This document shows, piece by piece, positions 1 to 7,890 of a stretch of 12,287 bases of DNA. The translations under genes and the position numbers were made by a program. The stretch is from Rhodospirillales bacterium (lineage in GTDB: Bacteria > Pseudomonadota > Alphaproteobacteria > Acetobacterales > Acetobacteraceae): NCBI GenBank assembly GCA_018971455.1, contig JAGXAV010000022.1:1-12287 (forward strand). Direction: 5' to 3'. Within the stretch, counting starts at the first letter, position 1. The number at the start of each line of letters is the position of its first letter. The notes under the pieces are model-generated. The model had not been told where the DNA came from. It saw nothing but the letters and a program-made list of their open reading frames with translations, and ran no database searches.

Positions 1-882
1 CGGCACCTGCGGCGCCGGCCCGTCCGTGGCTTCGGGCTGATCCTGGCGGAACGGCAGCCCTGCCAGGATCAGCAGCAGGATGACGGCCGAGAAGAAGACC
101 CAGCCGTAGATGATATGATCGGCCGTCGCGGCTTTGGCGCTGCCAAGGAAATGCGCGAGCACGACGATGCCCAGGGCCCGCACCCCGTTGGCGATGACCG
201 GCAGCACGATGGAGACCGCAATGAACGCGGCGCGCCGCCAGGCGCCGCGATAGATCAGCGTGGCGTAGAGCGCGCCGAAGGCGATCGAGGCGATCAGGAA
301 GCGCAACCCCGCACAGGCTTCGGCGACAAAGAAGCGGCCTTCGGGAATGGCGATGACGTTGCCGTCCGAGGCATTCGGGATGCCGAGGAAGGTAAGGCCC
401 CCGGTAATGAAATGAGCCGTGAAATCCTGCAGCTGCGGCGTCAGGAAGGCGCCGAACGGCACCAGGAAATAGAGATAGAGCAGCGGCGCCATCAATGCAT
501 GGGCCATGCGCCATCCGAGTATGGCGAGAAACAGCACCTCCAGCATGGTGAGCGCCACGAGCTGGCGCCCCTCCATGATGCCGAGCCGCTCCGCCACCAG
601 CCAGGCCGCGGCGAGCGGCAGCACCAGCAAGGTTGCAACCGGCAGAGGCACGACCGGCACCGCCGCCAGGCTGTGCCGCCGATCCCATGCCAGATAGAGC
701 GCAATCGGCAGCACGAAGAAGCAGTGGCTGTAGGCGGTCGATTCGATCCAGGTCTGCACCGCAGCGGCGATTTCGGCGTGAAAGATGGCGCCGAGCGGCA
801 CGAGGCCGAGGAACAGAGCCGGCAGCACCGGGCGCACGCGCCGCATGCCGAGCGAGAGGTCGTGTATGGTCGTGGTGGTCAT
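1..882 (-). CDS. xrtA: Exosortase A (XrtA/EpsH type), partial at its C-terminal side
   Basis: Multi-pass inner-membrane cysteine peptidase predicted to recognise the C-terminal PEP-CTERM signal of exported proteins and cleave or transfer them at the membrane. The 294 codons present run open to the left edge, so the C-terminus is missing. The sequence is dominated by hydrophobic helices. The three family motifs are visible: EACAGLRFLIAS with catalytic Cys190, NGVRALGIV with Arg235, and HIIYGWVFF with His256. These sequences match the XrtA subtype linked to exopolysaccharide loci. The ATG at 882 lies 8 bp beyond the stop of the sugar transferase gene; only a weak GGCGGC-like ribosome site precedes it, which fits coupling within the operon. 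XrtA proteins often carry an EpsI-like C-terminal domain; residues 280-294 already look like a hydrophilic linker, but whether EpsI follows cannot be seen. Family assignment is very secure. Confidence 0.95.
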   Translation of the reverse strand, partial: MTTTTIHDLSLGMRRVRPVLPALFLGLVPLGAIFHAEIAAAVQTWIESTAYSHCFFVLPIALYLAWDRRHSLAAVPVVPLPVATLLVLPLAAAWLVAERLGIMEGRQLVALTMLEVLFLAILGWRMAHALMAPLLYLYFLVPFGAFLTPQLQDFTAHFITGGLTFLGIPNASDGNVIAIPEGRFFVAEACAGLRFLIASIAFGALYATLIYRGAWRRAAFIAVSIVLPVIANGVRALGIVVLAHFLGSAKAATADHIIYGWVFFSAVILLLILAGLPFRQDQPEATDGPAPQVP

Positions 883-890
883 GCCGCCGC

Positions 891-2162
891 TCACGGATGC
901 ACCGCCGCCCGGGCGGGCGCGTCCGGCGCGGCCGCCGCGGTTGGAGGCCGGTCGAACAGCCGGTCCAGCCGGCGCAAGGTGATCGGCCAGGCATGGTGGC
1001 GCTGCACCGCCGCCCGCGCCGCGGCACCGATGCCCGGGTGAGCGCCATCGAGCACCTCGTCCACCCGCCGTGCCATCGCCGCGGCGTCGCCGGCCACCAG
1101 CACGTCGCGATCGGCCTGGGCCCGCACCCCCTCGAAGGCTTCAGGAGTGGCAATGACCGGCCGCGCCATCGCCATCGCCTCCAGCACCTTGTTCTGGACG
1201 CCGCGCGCGATGCGCAGAGGCGCCACCACGGCCGCGGCATGGGCCAGATAGGGCCGCACATCGGCCACGCGCCCGGTCACCTCCACACCAGGGCCCGACA
1301 GGGCGCGCACCTTCGGGGTTGGGTTGGCGCCGACGATGGACAGACGCAGGCCAGGGCTTCGCCGGGCGAGAAGCGGCATGACGTGACGCACGAACCAGGT
1401 CACCCCATCGGCATTCGGCCAGTAATCCATGGTTCCGGTGAAGACCAGGTGCGGCGCGCCATCGGCGAAGGGTGTGGGAAAGCTCCGTTCCGGTGAGAAA
1501 TAATCGAGGTCGACGCCGTTCTCCACCCAATCGAGGCGGGGGGAGGATTCCGGGGCGAGCGTGGCGAAGCGCTGCATCTCATGCTCCGACACGAACAGCG
1601 TCGTCGAAAAATGACTGGCAGCCAGCCGTTCGAACTCCAGCAGGGTCCGGGCCTCCCGGGCCCAGAACAGCCGCGCCACGCCACGGGCCTGGTGGCCGTA
1701 GTCACGCCATTTCTCCGAGTCCACATCGACCATATCGAGGACCATCCCGTCCCGCTCGTGATCGAGGACATAGTCGGCCATGCCTGACGAGAACACGAAG
1801 ACATGCTCGATGCCCGAATCGGCGAGCTTGGCCTCGACCCATCGGCGCATCGCCGCATCGCGGAAATAGTCGCGCGTCAGCGGACGCCCCGGGCGCGCCG
1901 CGAGCAGCGCGCGCAGCTTCTGGCGCCATGGGCCGAGCGGAACGCAGGCAAGATCGGCGCACATCGCCCGCAGCCGCGGCTCGTGGATCTGATCGGCCGG
2001 GTCGTCCACGAAACAGCCGACATGCATGTCGAAGCGGCGCGACAGATGAACGAACATGTTCCATGCCCGTATCTTGTCCCCCTTGTCCGGCGGATAGGGG
2101 ATGCGGTGGCACAGGAAAAGCATGCCGGGCCGCTTTGCCGGATCGCGTGCCATCCGGTTCAT
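891..2162 (-). CDS. Exosortase/PEP-CTERM-associated sugar transferase (TIGR03087 type, GT4-like)
   Basis: Cytoplasmic glycosyltransferase of the GT-B fold, predicted to add a sugar to the lipid-linked repeat unit of the exopolysaccharide. The 423 residues show the family start motif CHRIPYPPDKGDKIR at 18-32, DMVDVDSEKW at 143-152, and VENGVDLDYFSP at 213-224, which opens the C-terminal Rossmann half. FTGTMDYWPN follows at 241-250 and GRVADVRPYL at 297-306. The nucleotide-sugar binding region PLRIARGVQNKVLEAMAMA spans 315-333, ending in PVIATPEAFEG. The last 20 residues are an Ala/Pro-rich tail without family character. The start at 2162 overlaps the stop of the upstream FemAB gene by 4 bp (ATGA). 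Met4 or Met14 are possible later starts, because the conserved domain begins only at Leu15. Donor and acceptor sugars cannot be told from sequence. Confidence 0.93.
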   Translation of the reverse strand: MNRMARDPAKRPGMLFLCHRIPYPPDKGDKIRAWNMFVHLSRRFDMHVGCFVDDPADQIHEPRLRAMCADLACVPLGPWRQKLRALLAARPGRPLTRDYFRDAAMRRWVEAKLADSGIEHVFVFSSGMADYVLDHERDGMVLDMVDVDSEKWRDYGHQARGVARLFWAREARTLLEFERLAASHFSTTLFVSEHEMQRFATLAPESSPRLDWVENGVDLDYFSPERSFPTPFADGAPHLVFTGTMDYWPNADGVTWFVRHVMPLLARRSPGLRLSIVGANPTPKVRALSGPGVEVTGRVADVRPYLAHAAAVVAPLRIARGVQNKVLEAMAMARPVIATPEAFEGVRAQADRDVLVAGDAAAMARRVDEVLDGAHPGIGAAARAAVQRHHAWPITLRRLDRLFDRPPTAAAAPDAPARAAVHP

Positions 2163-3202
2163 CCCAACCCCCGAACGATGGGGGGGCCAAGGCGGTTGGC
2201 CAGCATCAGGGGCAGGCGCTTCCAGGCGGCGATGAAGGCACGGTATTTCGGATTGAGCGGGTTGTGATCCGGAATGCTCGCTCCGTCGGCAAGGTGGAAG
2301 CGGTAATGCAGGGGTTCGGGGATGAAGCCCCAGTTCTTCTTGAAGGCAAAGGCGCCGGTGCCGAGCTTGCTACGCCCGAAATCGAACAGGCGCATGCCGC
2401 GCGCGGCGGCGCGACGCATCACCTCCCAGTACATGAAGTCGTTGCCGTAGCGCTCGCGCGCGATGGCGCGTCCGCCGCCGTAATAGGGCAGGACCTCGTC
2501 GCGGAAATAGAAATTCATCACCGAGGCGATCGGCATGTCGCCGTCGAGAATGGTGACGATATCTGACTCCTTGGCAAAGACCTCCATGAGCAGGCGGAAA
2601 TACCGCCGCGCAAAGACCGGCGTGCCGAGATTGCGCACGCTCTCGGCGTAGATGTCGTGCAGCCGGTCAGCACCGGGGTCGAGCACGGATACCAGGCCGC
2701 GATCGATGCCTTTTCGTACCATCGCGCGCTGCTTGCGGGGAATCGCCTTGAGATTGGCATCGTCGTCCCCGGCGATCGGTTTGCGGAAGGTGACGTAGAG
2801 GTCGCTGCGGGCGGGCCAGGCGGTCTCGTCAAGCCAGGCGGGAGGGGTGCGAAAGCGAAACTCCATGACCGGCACGCCAAGCTGGCGCATCAGCGCCTCG
2901 GCATGTGCGTACAAGGCAGCGGCGGCCTCCGCATCGGCGGCCAGTGGGCCGCCATAGACGCAGAACGGCACGGAGATCAGGGAATCGCCGAACAGGCGCG
3001 TGCGCACCCGCGCCAGCGGCAACACGCCGACCACCGCCCCATCGCGCTCCGCAAGAATGTACTCCGTCGCGTGGCCGAAGCCGCGCGCGATCACCTGGCG
3101 CCACGCCGCGAGGTGGAAAAAACTGCCCTCGGGATGGGCCCGGACAAACCCGTCCCAGGCCGCCTCGGCTGCGTCCGGCAGGATGCGACACGTCACCGCC
3201 AT
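2159..3202 (-). CDS. FemAB-like acyltransferase, XrtA/PEP-CTERM system-associated (TIGR03019 type)
   Basis: GNAT-fold, FemAB-related protein of 347 residues. FemAB enzymes move amino-acyl groups from aminoacyl-tRNA to peptidoglycan precursors; for this exosortase-linked branch the substrate is unknown, and decoration of the exopolysaccharide or of a sorted protein is only inference. Visible family marks are GSFFHLAAWR at 26-35, LYVTFRK at 135-141, the basic stretch RKQRAMVRKG at 156-165, GNDFMYWE at 253-260, and the strongly conserved FDFGRSKLGTG at 273-283 followed by FKKNWGF. The C-terminal tail NPKYRAFIAAWKRLP is also typical. Length matches the family. The gene lies 8 bp after the deacetylase stop and its own stop overlaps the next start. 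No signal peptide or membrane segment is seen, so it should be cytoplasmic. Confidence 0.93.
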   Translation of the reverse strand: MAVTCRILPDAAEAAWDGFVRAHPEGSFFHLAAWRQVIARGFGHATEYILAERDGAVVGVLPLARVRTRLFGDSLISVPFCVYGGPLAADAEAAAALYAHAEALMRQLGVPVMEFRFRTPPAWLDETAWPARSDLYVTFRKPIAGDDDANLKAIPRKQRAMVRKGIDRGLVSVLDPGADRLHDIYAESVRNLGTPVFARRYFRLLMEVFAKESDIVTILDGDMPIASVMNFYFRDEVLPYYGGGRAIARERYGNDFMYWEVMRRAAARGMRLFDFGRSKLGTGAFAFKKNWGFIPEPLHYRFHLADGASIPDHNPLNPKYRAFIAAWKRLPLMLANRLGPPIVRGLG

Positions 3203-3210
3203 GGCAACAC

Positions 3211-4083
3211 TCAGGCTCCCGCCAGAATATCGGCGAAGACGTGGTCAATCCGCCCCCAGCCAAAATCGCCGAGCAGCCGCTCGAGACGCCCATACATGGC
3301 GGAGAGGTGAACCGTATGGCGAAAACGCGCCACCGCCCCGCTGCCCGCGACACGTGGCTGGCCGGGATCGATCTCCCAGGGATGGAAATAGAAAATGCCA
3401 GGCCGCTGCTCCATGCCGTTCACCCGGCGCAGCCCCATGCGGAACAGCGCGTAGGGCAGCAGGCGGAAATATCCGCCGCCGGCGCAGGGCAGGTTGCGTC
3501 CGAGCAGGCGCACCGTGGTCATCGGCAACTCCCACAGCGCGCCGCCGGCGGGTTGAAAGGCGGTGCGCGGCGCATCCGGCTCGCCGTACAGATCGTGACG
3601 GATCGGGAACACCGAGGAGCTGTACCGATGGCCGGTCTCCTCCAGCACGGCATAGGCCCACGGGCTGCGCGGCCCGATGGAGAAGGTCGGCGCGCGATAG
3701 CCGTGCACGGCCACGCCCCCGTGATCCTCGAGCAGATGCCGCGCGCGCAGCAGATCGTCCCGGAACGCGGCCGCGTCCAGCGTGTGCACCGGGGCGTGGC
3801 CGTAGCCGTGGCTGGCCAATTCATGGCCGCCGGCAACGATGCGCCGCACCAGGGCAGGATGGCGCTGCGCGACCCAGCCGAGGGTGAAGAACGTCGCCCT
3901 GATCCCCGCCTGCGCGAAAAGCTCAAGGATGCGATCGGTATTCGCCTCGACGCGGGGGGCGAAGCTGGTCCAGTCATCGCGCGAGATGACGCCGGCAAAA
4001 GCCTGGACCTGAAAGTAATCCTCGACGTCAACGGACATCGCGTTGCGTGGCAGCTCGGTGCGGGTGGTCGGAGCCGGCATCAT
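3211..4083 (-). CDS. Polysaccharide deacetylase, XrtA/PEP-CTERM locus type (TIGR03006, NodB fold)
   Basis: Metal-dependent carbohydrate esterase (CE4/NodB fold) predicted to remove N-acetyl groups from the exopolysaccharide or its precursor. The 290-residue protein has motif 1 SVDVEDYF at 17-24 (acidic Asp19, Glu21, Asp22), motif 2 SHGYGH at 91-96 with metal ligands His92 and His96, motif 3 YRAPTFS at 129-135 with Arg130, and FYFHPWEIDP at 231-240 containing the catalytic His234. All expected active-site residues appear present, so an active enzyme is likely. There is no clear signal peptide, as is usual for this branch. The coding sequence begins with two consecutive ATG codons; the first, at 4083, overlaps the ATPase stop by 4 bp (ATGA) and has no independent ribosome site, suggesting translational coupling. 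The short N-terminal Met-Met-Pro extension before the fold at residue 15 is dispensable in appearance. Confidence 0.95.
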   Translation of the reverse strand: MMPAPTTRTELPRNAMSVDVEDYFQVQAFAGVISRDDWTSFAPRVEANTDRILELFAQAGIRATFFTLGWVAQRHPALVRRIVAGGHELASHGYGHAPVHTLDAAAFRDDLLRARHLLEDHGGVAVHGYRAPTFSIGPRSPWAYAVLEETGHRYSSSVFPIRHDLYGEPDAPRTAFQPAGGALWELPMTTVRLLGRNLPCAGGGYFRLLPYALFRMGLRRVNGMEQRPGIFYFHPWEIDPGQPRVAGSGAVARFRHTVHLSAMYGRLERLLGDFGWGRIDHVFADILAGA

Positions 4084-5114
4084 CGGCGCTGCTGGTTGAA
4101 ACCGCTGACCACGTCCATCAGCCGGGCAAACACGCGCTCGCGCCGCGCCACCGTCTCCTCCAGCGTCCGTACCCGCGCGAGCAGTTCGGCATTGGCCGCC
4201 ATGCCGCGGTCGTGCAGGCCTCGCTCTTGCAGATCGGCCCCCGCGGCGCCGATCGCCTCGCCGAGCTGGCCGGCAAATTCCTCGGCGCCGGGCGGCCCGC
4301 CATCGAGATCCTGCTGCAGCTCGTGCGCCGTGTTGTCCACCATCGGGCCGGAGATGGTGTGGCTCTCCTCCAGCGCGCCATAGAGGAGGACGCGTGAGCA
4401 GAGCCGGTTGATGCGCCGCGGGATGCCGCCGGTATGGCGAAAGATCGCGCTGTGGGCGCCCGCGGTGAAGTTCGGATCGCCATGCCAGCCGACGGCGTTC
4501 AGCCGGTGCTCGATATAGGCGCGGGTTTCCTCGTCCGACAGCGGGCCGAGATGGTAGGACGCCAGCACGCGCTGGCGCAGCTGATCGAGATCGGGGCTGG
4601 CAAGTTTGCGCCGGAACTGCGGCTGGCCGAGCAGGATGGTCTGGAGCGAGGATTGCCCCTCGACGGTGACGTTGGAGAGCATGCGCAGCTCCTCCAGCGC
4701 CGACACGGAGAGATTCTGCGCCTCGTCCACCACCAGCAGGCAGTGGCGCCCGCCGGCGCTGTAGGTGCGCAGCATGGTCTCGAAATCCCGCAGCAGCGTC
4801 GCCTTGTCGAAGCCGGCGCTGGGAATGCCGAACCCGGTCATCGCTAAGCGGAACAGATCCTCGCCCGAGACAAGCGTGGTGTTGATGCGGGCCAACGTAT
4901 AGGTGTCGCGGTCAAGTTCGGACCACAGGCGTTCGACCAGCGTGGTCTTGCCGGCGCCGACCTCGCCGGTCACGACGATGAAGCCCTCGCCTTGGGACAG
5001 GCCATAGATCAGATGGGAAATGGCGCGGCTGTGGCCCTTGCTGCCGAAGAAGAAGCGGCTGTCCGGCGTGAGCTGGAACGGCATGGCCGTGAAATCGTAG
5101 AAGGTCTCGTACAT
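4080..5114 (-). CDS. XrtA-associated AAA ATPase (TIGR03015 type, ExeA/GspA-like)
   Basis: Cytoplasmic P-loop ATPase found in exosortase-A polysaccharide loci and related to ExeA/GspA secretion ATPases; its exact job is not established. The 344 residues start with the family motif YETFYDFTAMPFQLTPD and FFFGSKGHSRA (2-31). Walker A is GEVGAGKT at 50-57, followed by Thr58, and Walker B is LLVVDEAQN at 126-134. Sensor-like GQPQFRRKL lies at 163-171, and the arginine-rich HTGGIPRRINRLC segment in the second domain is clear. ATPase homology ends near residue 270. A Gln/Glu/Ala-rich tail follows that looks coiled-coil (ARVRTLEETVARRERVFARL, near the end). No transmembrane helix of the ExeA kind is seen. 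The gene starts 12 bp after the barrel gene's stop. Interaction with the assembly machinery is inferred from gene context only. Confidence 0.93.
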   Translation of the reverse strand: MYETFYDFTAMPFQLTPDSRFFFGSKGHSRAISHLIYGLSQGEGFIVVTGEVGAGKTTLVERLWSELDRDTYTLARINTTLVSGEDLFRLAMTGFGIPSAGFDKATLLRDFETMLRTYSAGGRHCLLVVDEAQNLSVSALEELRMLSNVTVEGQSSLQTILLGQPQFRRKLASPDLDQLRQRVLASYHLGPLSDEETRAYIEHRLNAVGWHGDPNFTAGAHSAIFRHTGGIPRRINRLCSRVLLYGALEESHTISGPMVDNTAHELQQDLDGGPPGAEEFAGQLGEAIGAAGADLQERGLHDRGMAANAELLARVRTLEETVARRERVFARLMDVVSGFNQQRR

Positions 5115-5126
5115 CCCGGCCGTCCG

Positions 5127-6809
5127 TCAGAAGCTCTTGTGCAGCGCGACAACAACGATGTCGTGGCCCGATTTCTGGCCCGCAAGGTTGCCGCTGGTAT
5201 CGGAGCGCGTCGCGAGGGCGGAAAGGGTGGTGGTCGCGTTCAGGAGGTAGTTGACCGCGAATGTGAACGAGACAGTGTTCTGGTTGCCGGCCCCTTCGGC
5301 GCTGCGGGCGGCGTACTGCACCGAGGCGTTGGTGTTCACTGCGGCCGACAGGATATGCGCCCAGGCGACACTGCCCACCAGGCCGGTGGTGTTGCCCGGC
5401 GCGCCCGCGGAGGACGCCGAGATCAGGGTGTTGTCGTCATGCTCGAAGCTCGCGGTGAAGGTGTCGCGGGCATAGAGCAGCACGCCGGTGATCGAGGCGC
5501 GGGTGGTGCGATAGAGCGAACTCTGCGTGCCGAAGTAGTTGTTGTTGAGCTGGAGCGGCGCGCCGGTCACCCGGTCGATCACGATGCCGCCGGGGCCGAC
5601 GGTGGAGCTCGCCAGCGCGTTCTGCAACGCCTCCTGCTGCGTTCCGATGGCCTCGGAGTAGGCGACGAAGAGGCGTGTGCGCGCGGTGGGCGCCAGGCTG
5701 CCATCCACGGTGAGCGAGGTTGCGCCGTCATGCCGGCCGTAGCTGACCGCGAGGGACGTCTTGTCGTTCGGCGTCAGCCGCACGCCGCCATTCCAGGTAA
5801 GACCGTGGATGTTCTGCGGCGTGCTGCCGCCATAGACGATATCCTCGTGCCCGATTCCCGCTGTCAGCGCCACGGTGCGGTTCAGCGCGTAGGTCAGCTG
5901 CTCGTCGAACACCAGGCGATGAGCGTGGGCGAGCGCGCCCGTGCCGGCGTACTGGATGGCGATGGCGCTGGAGCTGCTCTGCAGCCGGCCGAAATCCTCG
6001 CCCGTCGTGAACGAGGCGTTCTCCTGATAGGAGGTGTAGTCGCCGCCGGCATTCGGCGCCACGAAGGGCGAAACGGGGACGGTCGATTTGCCCGAATCGC
6101 TCAGCGAGCGGGTGATGGTGCCGCCGATCACCAGCGTGCCGGTGCCGCCGAAGCGATGTTGCAGGCGCGGTGACGCGGAGAAGCTCTCGGTCTGGACCTG
6201 CCCCTGCCCGTTGGTGGCCTGGGTCTGCCCGCCGCGCAGGGACTGCATCGCCGCATAGCCGCGCAGATCGAGGAACAGAAGATCCGGCACAATGGTCGCC
6301 GTGACGTCGGCGTTGAGGTTCTGCTCGATGCGGTTCTGATTGCCGTGGATGGCGAACAGGTCAAAGCCCGGCGCATAGAACAGCGAACCCTTGAGCCGCT
6401 CGGAGTCGCCGCTGACCGCGATGCCAGGGGACACGCGGGTGATGAAGTCGGTTCCGGTGCGACCATTGTTGAGCACCACACCGTCATCGTAGGTCTCGCT
6501 GACATCGAGCGACGGGGTGAAGGTCCAGCTATGGGCGCTGGCCGGCGGCAGCGCGCCGGGAAAGACCTGATCGAACTGGCTCCGCAGGTCACCGACACGA
6601 ATATCCGGCCCGGTGACCGGCAGCAATCCCTGCGCCTCGGCCGTCCACCCCCAACCGAGCGACAGGCCCAGCCCGGCGGTCAGCAGACCGACGCCGCGAA
6701 GCACCACGCGGCGCCACGCCCTGGCTCGCGACGCGGCCTTGCGGAGGAATGTGCCGGCCGGCGCCCGCACGCGCGGCGCCAGGGCCGGCGGCCTAAGAGT
6801 AGGTTCCAA
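5127..6809 (-). CDS. Outer-membrane beta-barrel protein, PEP-CTERM system-associated (TIGR03016-like)
   Basis: Predicted outer-membrane barrel of up to 560 residues. A hydrophobic signal segment (about 36-56, VVLRGVGLLTAGLGLSLGWG) is followed by an AEA cleavage-like site at 57-59. After the signal come many short alternating strands rich in Thr, Ser, Gly and aromatic residues. The protein ends in VVVALHKSF, whose terminal Phe is the usual barrel-assembly signal. Repeated SLFYAPGF- and ETYDDGVVLN-like segments resemble the TIGR03016 family of XrtA loci; that placement rests on context and pattern, so it is less sure than the barrel call. No ATG starts this frame: the longest start is TTG at 6809, overlapping the kinase end by 17 bp. 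That gives an unusually long basic N-region; a GTG at codon 14 would give a shorter one. Likely role (inferred): outer-membrane pore or anchor for the polysaccharide. Confidence 0.85.
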   Translation of the reverse strand: MEPTLRPPALAPRVRAPAGTFLRKAASRARAWRRVVLRGVGLLTAGLGLSLGWGWTAEAQGLLPVTGPDIRVGDLRSQFDQVFPGALPPASAHSWTFTPSLDVSETYDDGVVLNNGRTGTDFITRVSPGIAVSGDSERLKGSLFYAPGFDLFAIHGNQNRIEQNLNADVTATIVPDLLFLDLRGYAAMQSLRGGQTQATNGQGQVQTESFSASPRLQHRFGGTGTLVIGGTITRSLSDSGKSTVPVSPFVAPNAGGDYTSYQENASFTTGEDFGRLQSSSSAIAIQYAGTGALAHAHRLVFDEQLTYALNRTVALTAGIGHEDIVYGGSTPQNIHGLTWNGGVRLTPNDKTSLAVSYGRHDGATSLTVDGSLAPTARTRLFVAYSEAIGTQQEALQNALASSTVGPGGIVIDRVTGAPLQLNNNYFGTQSSLYRTTRASITGVLLYARDTFTASFEHDDNTLISASSAGAPGNTTGLVGSVAWAHILSAAVNTNASVQYAARSAEGAGNQNTVSFTFAVNYLLNATTTLSALATRSDTSGNLAGQKSGHDIVVVALHKSF

Positions 6810-7887
6810 AGTAATGATACGCCCCGAAAGTGTAGCTCGTGGTCAGCTTGATCTTGTTCAGCATGAGCGTGACCGAGGGGCAGGCCTTGATCAGGTCGAG
6901 TGCGGCGACGACCTCGTTGCGCTGCGTCCGCTCGGCTTCCACCACCAGCACGATCTGGCCGACAAACGGGGCCAGTGTACTGGGGTCGCTCGTGGAGAGG
7001 CAAGGCGGCGCATCGAGCAGCACGACGGCATTGGGATAGCGGCGGGCAATGCGCTCGACCAGCGTGGTGACCGGGCGCGTCGGCGAGATTTCGGCGCTGA
7101 CCGTATGGCCCGAACCGATGCCGATGAAAGAGAGATGCGGGATCGCCGTGCGGATCACCACATCCTCGATGCGCAGCGCGGTGTTCGAACTGAGATCGAG
7201 CAGGCCCGGCCGCTCGGACAGGCCAAGCTCAGCGGAAATCGAGCGCTGCTTGGCATCCACATCGACCATGATGACGTCGCGCTGGGCATGCTGGGCGATG
7301 CTGCCGGCGAGATTGAGGGTGGAGAAACTCTTGCCCTCGCCCGGCCGCGCGCTGGTCACCATGATGACGTTGGGCGCGCCGCGGCCTGGACTGTAATTCG
7401 CGTGCATCGAACGCAGGATGTGGCCGACGCTGATGCGGAACTCTTCGGAAATGCGCGTCCGCACCTTGTGGCCCACCACCAGGCCGGCCTTTTCCAGCGC
7501 CGCCATGTCGAGCGGCGCACTGCGCGGCGCCTCGGGAACCGCCAGGGCGGTCGCGCCATCGGCGAGCACCGGCGCACCACGTCGCGTCATGTCGATCATG
7601 GCGTGCTCGTGGCCCGACTCCGCGGCCTCCGGCCCCGCCTGCCAGGACGTCGACTGGGCATGCGGCGCATCCGGTGAAGGCGACGCGTCGGCATCGGACC
7701 GCAGGTCCGGCTCCTCCGGCGGCTGCGCCTGCTCACCACCTGCCCGCAGAATCGGCCGGTGCTCCAGGTCGCGGCGGACATGCTGGCGAATGTCGCGCTC
7801 GGGCGCCGGGTCAGGCGCGGCGAGGCCGCCAATGCCGCGCAATCGCTCGGCAACCCGCTCGACCAGATGTCCCGACTCGTTGGTCAT
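6793..7887 (-). CDS. BY-type tyrosine autokinase, XrtA/PEP-CTERM-associated (TIGR03018 type)
   Basis: Bacterial tyrosine kinase that works with the Wzz-type chain-length protein encoded just upstream; cycling of its phosphorylation controls polymer length and export. The 364-residue protein lacks membrane segments, so it is a separate cytoplasmic kinase domain recruited by its partner. After a low-complexity N-terminal region (about 1-125) comes the motif RISEEFR at 145-151. Walker A is SARPGEGKS at 179-187, Walker A' VIMVDVDAK at 205-213 (Asp209, Asp211), and Walker B VVLLDAPP at 288-295. The C-terminus has the expected tyrosine cluster, with Tyr352, Tyr357, Tyr359 and Tyr363 in the last 13 residues. 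The ATG at 7887 lies 3 bp after the chain-length gene stop. Its last 17 bp are shared with the start of the barrel gene. Distinction from ParA/MinD ATPases rests on the Tyr tail and gene context. Confidence 0.94.
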   Translation of the reverse strand: MTNESGHLVERVAERLRGIGGLAAPDPAPERDIRQHVRRDLEHRPILRAGGEQAQPPEEPDLRSDADASPSPDAPHAQSTSWQAGPEAAESGHEHAMIDMTRRGAPVLADGATALAVPEAPRSAPLDMAALEKAGLVVGHKVRTRISEEFRISVGHILRSMHANYSPGRGAPNVIMVTSARPGEGKSFSTLNLAGSIAQHAQRDVIMVDVDAKQRSISAELGLSERPGLLDLSSNTALRIEDVVIRTAIPHLSFIGIGSGHTVSAEISPTRPVTTLVERIARRYPNAVVLLDAPPCLSTSDPSTLAPFVGQIVLVVEAERTQRNEVVAALDLIKACPSVTLMLNKIKLTTSYTFGAYHYFGTYS

Positions 7888-7890
7888 GTC

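Noticed and set aside
115..1041. Plus-strand open frame opposite xrtA
   Set aside because: It spans the end of the sugar transferase and most of xrtA in antisense, and is low-complexity with no family match; the xrtA motifs on the other strand are unambiguous.
6670..6720. Tat-like twin arginine (WRRVVLRG) in the barrel protein's signal
   Set aside because: Consensus residues after RR are missing, and outer-membrane barrels travel unfolded through Sec; read as the ordinary basic N-region of a signal peptide.
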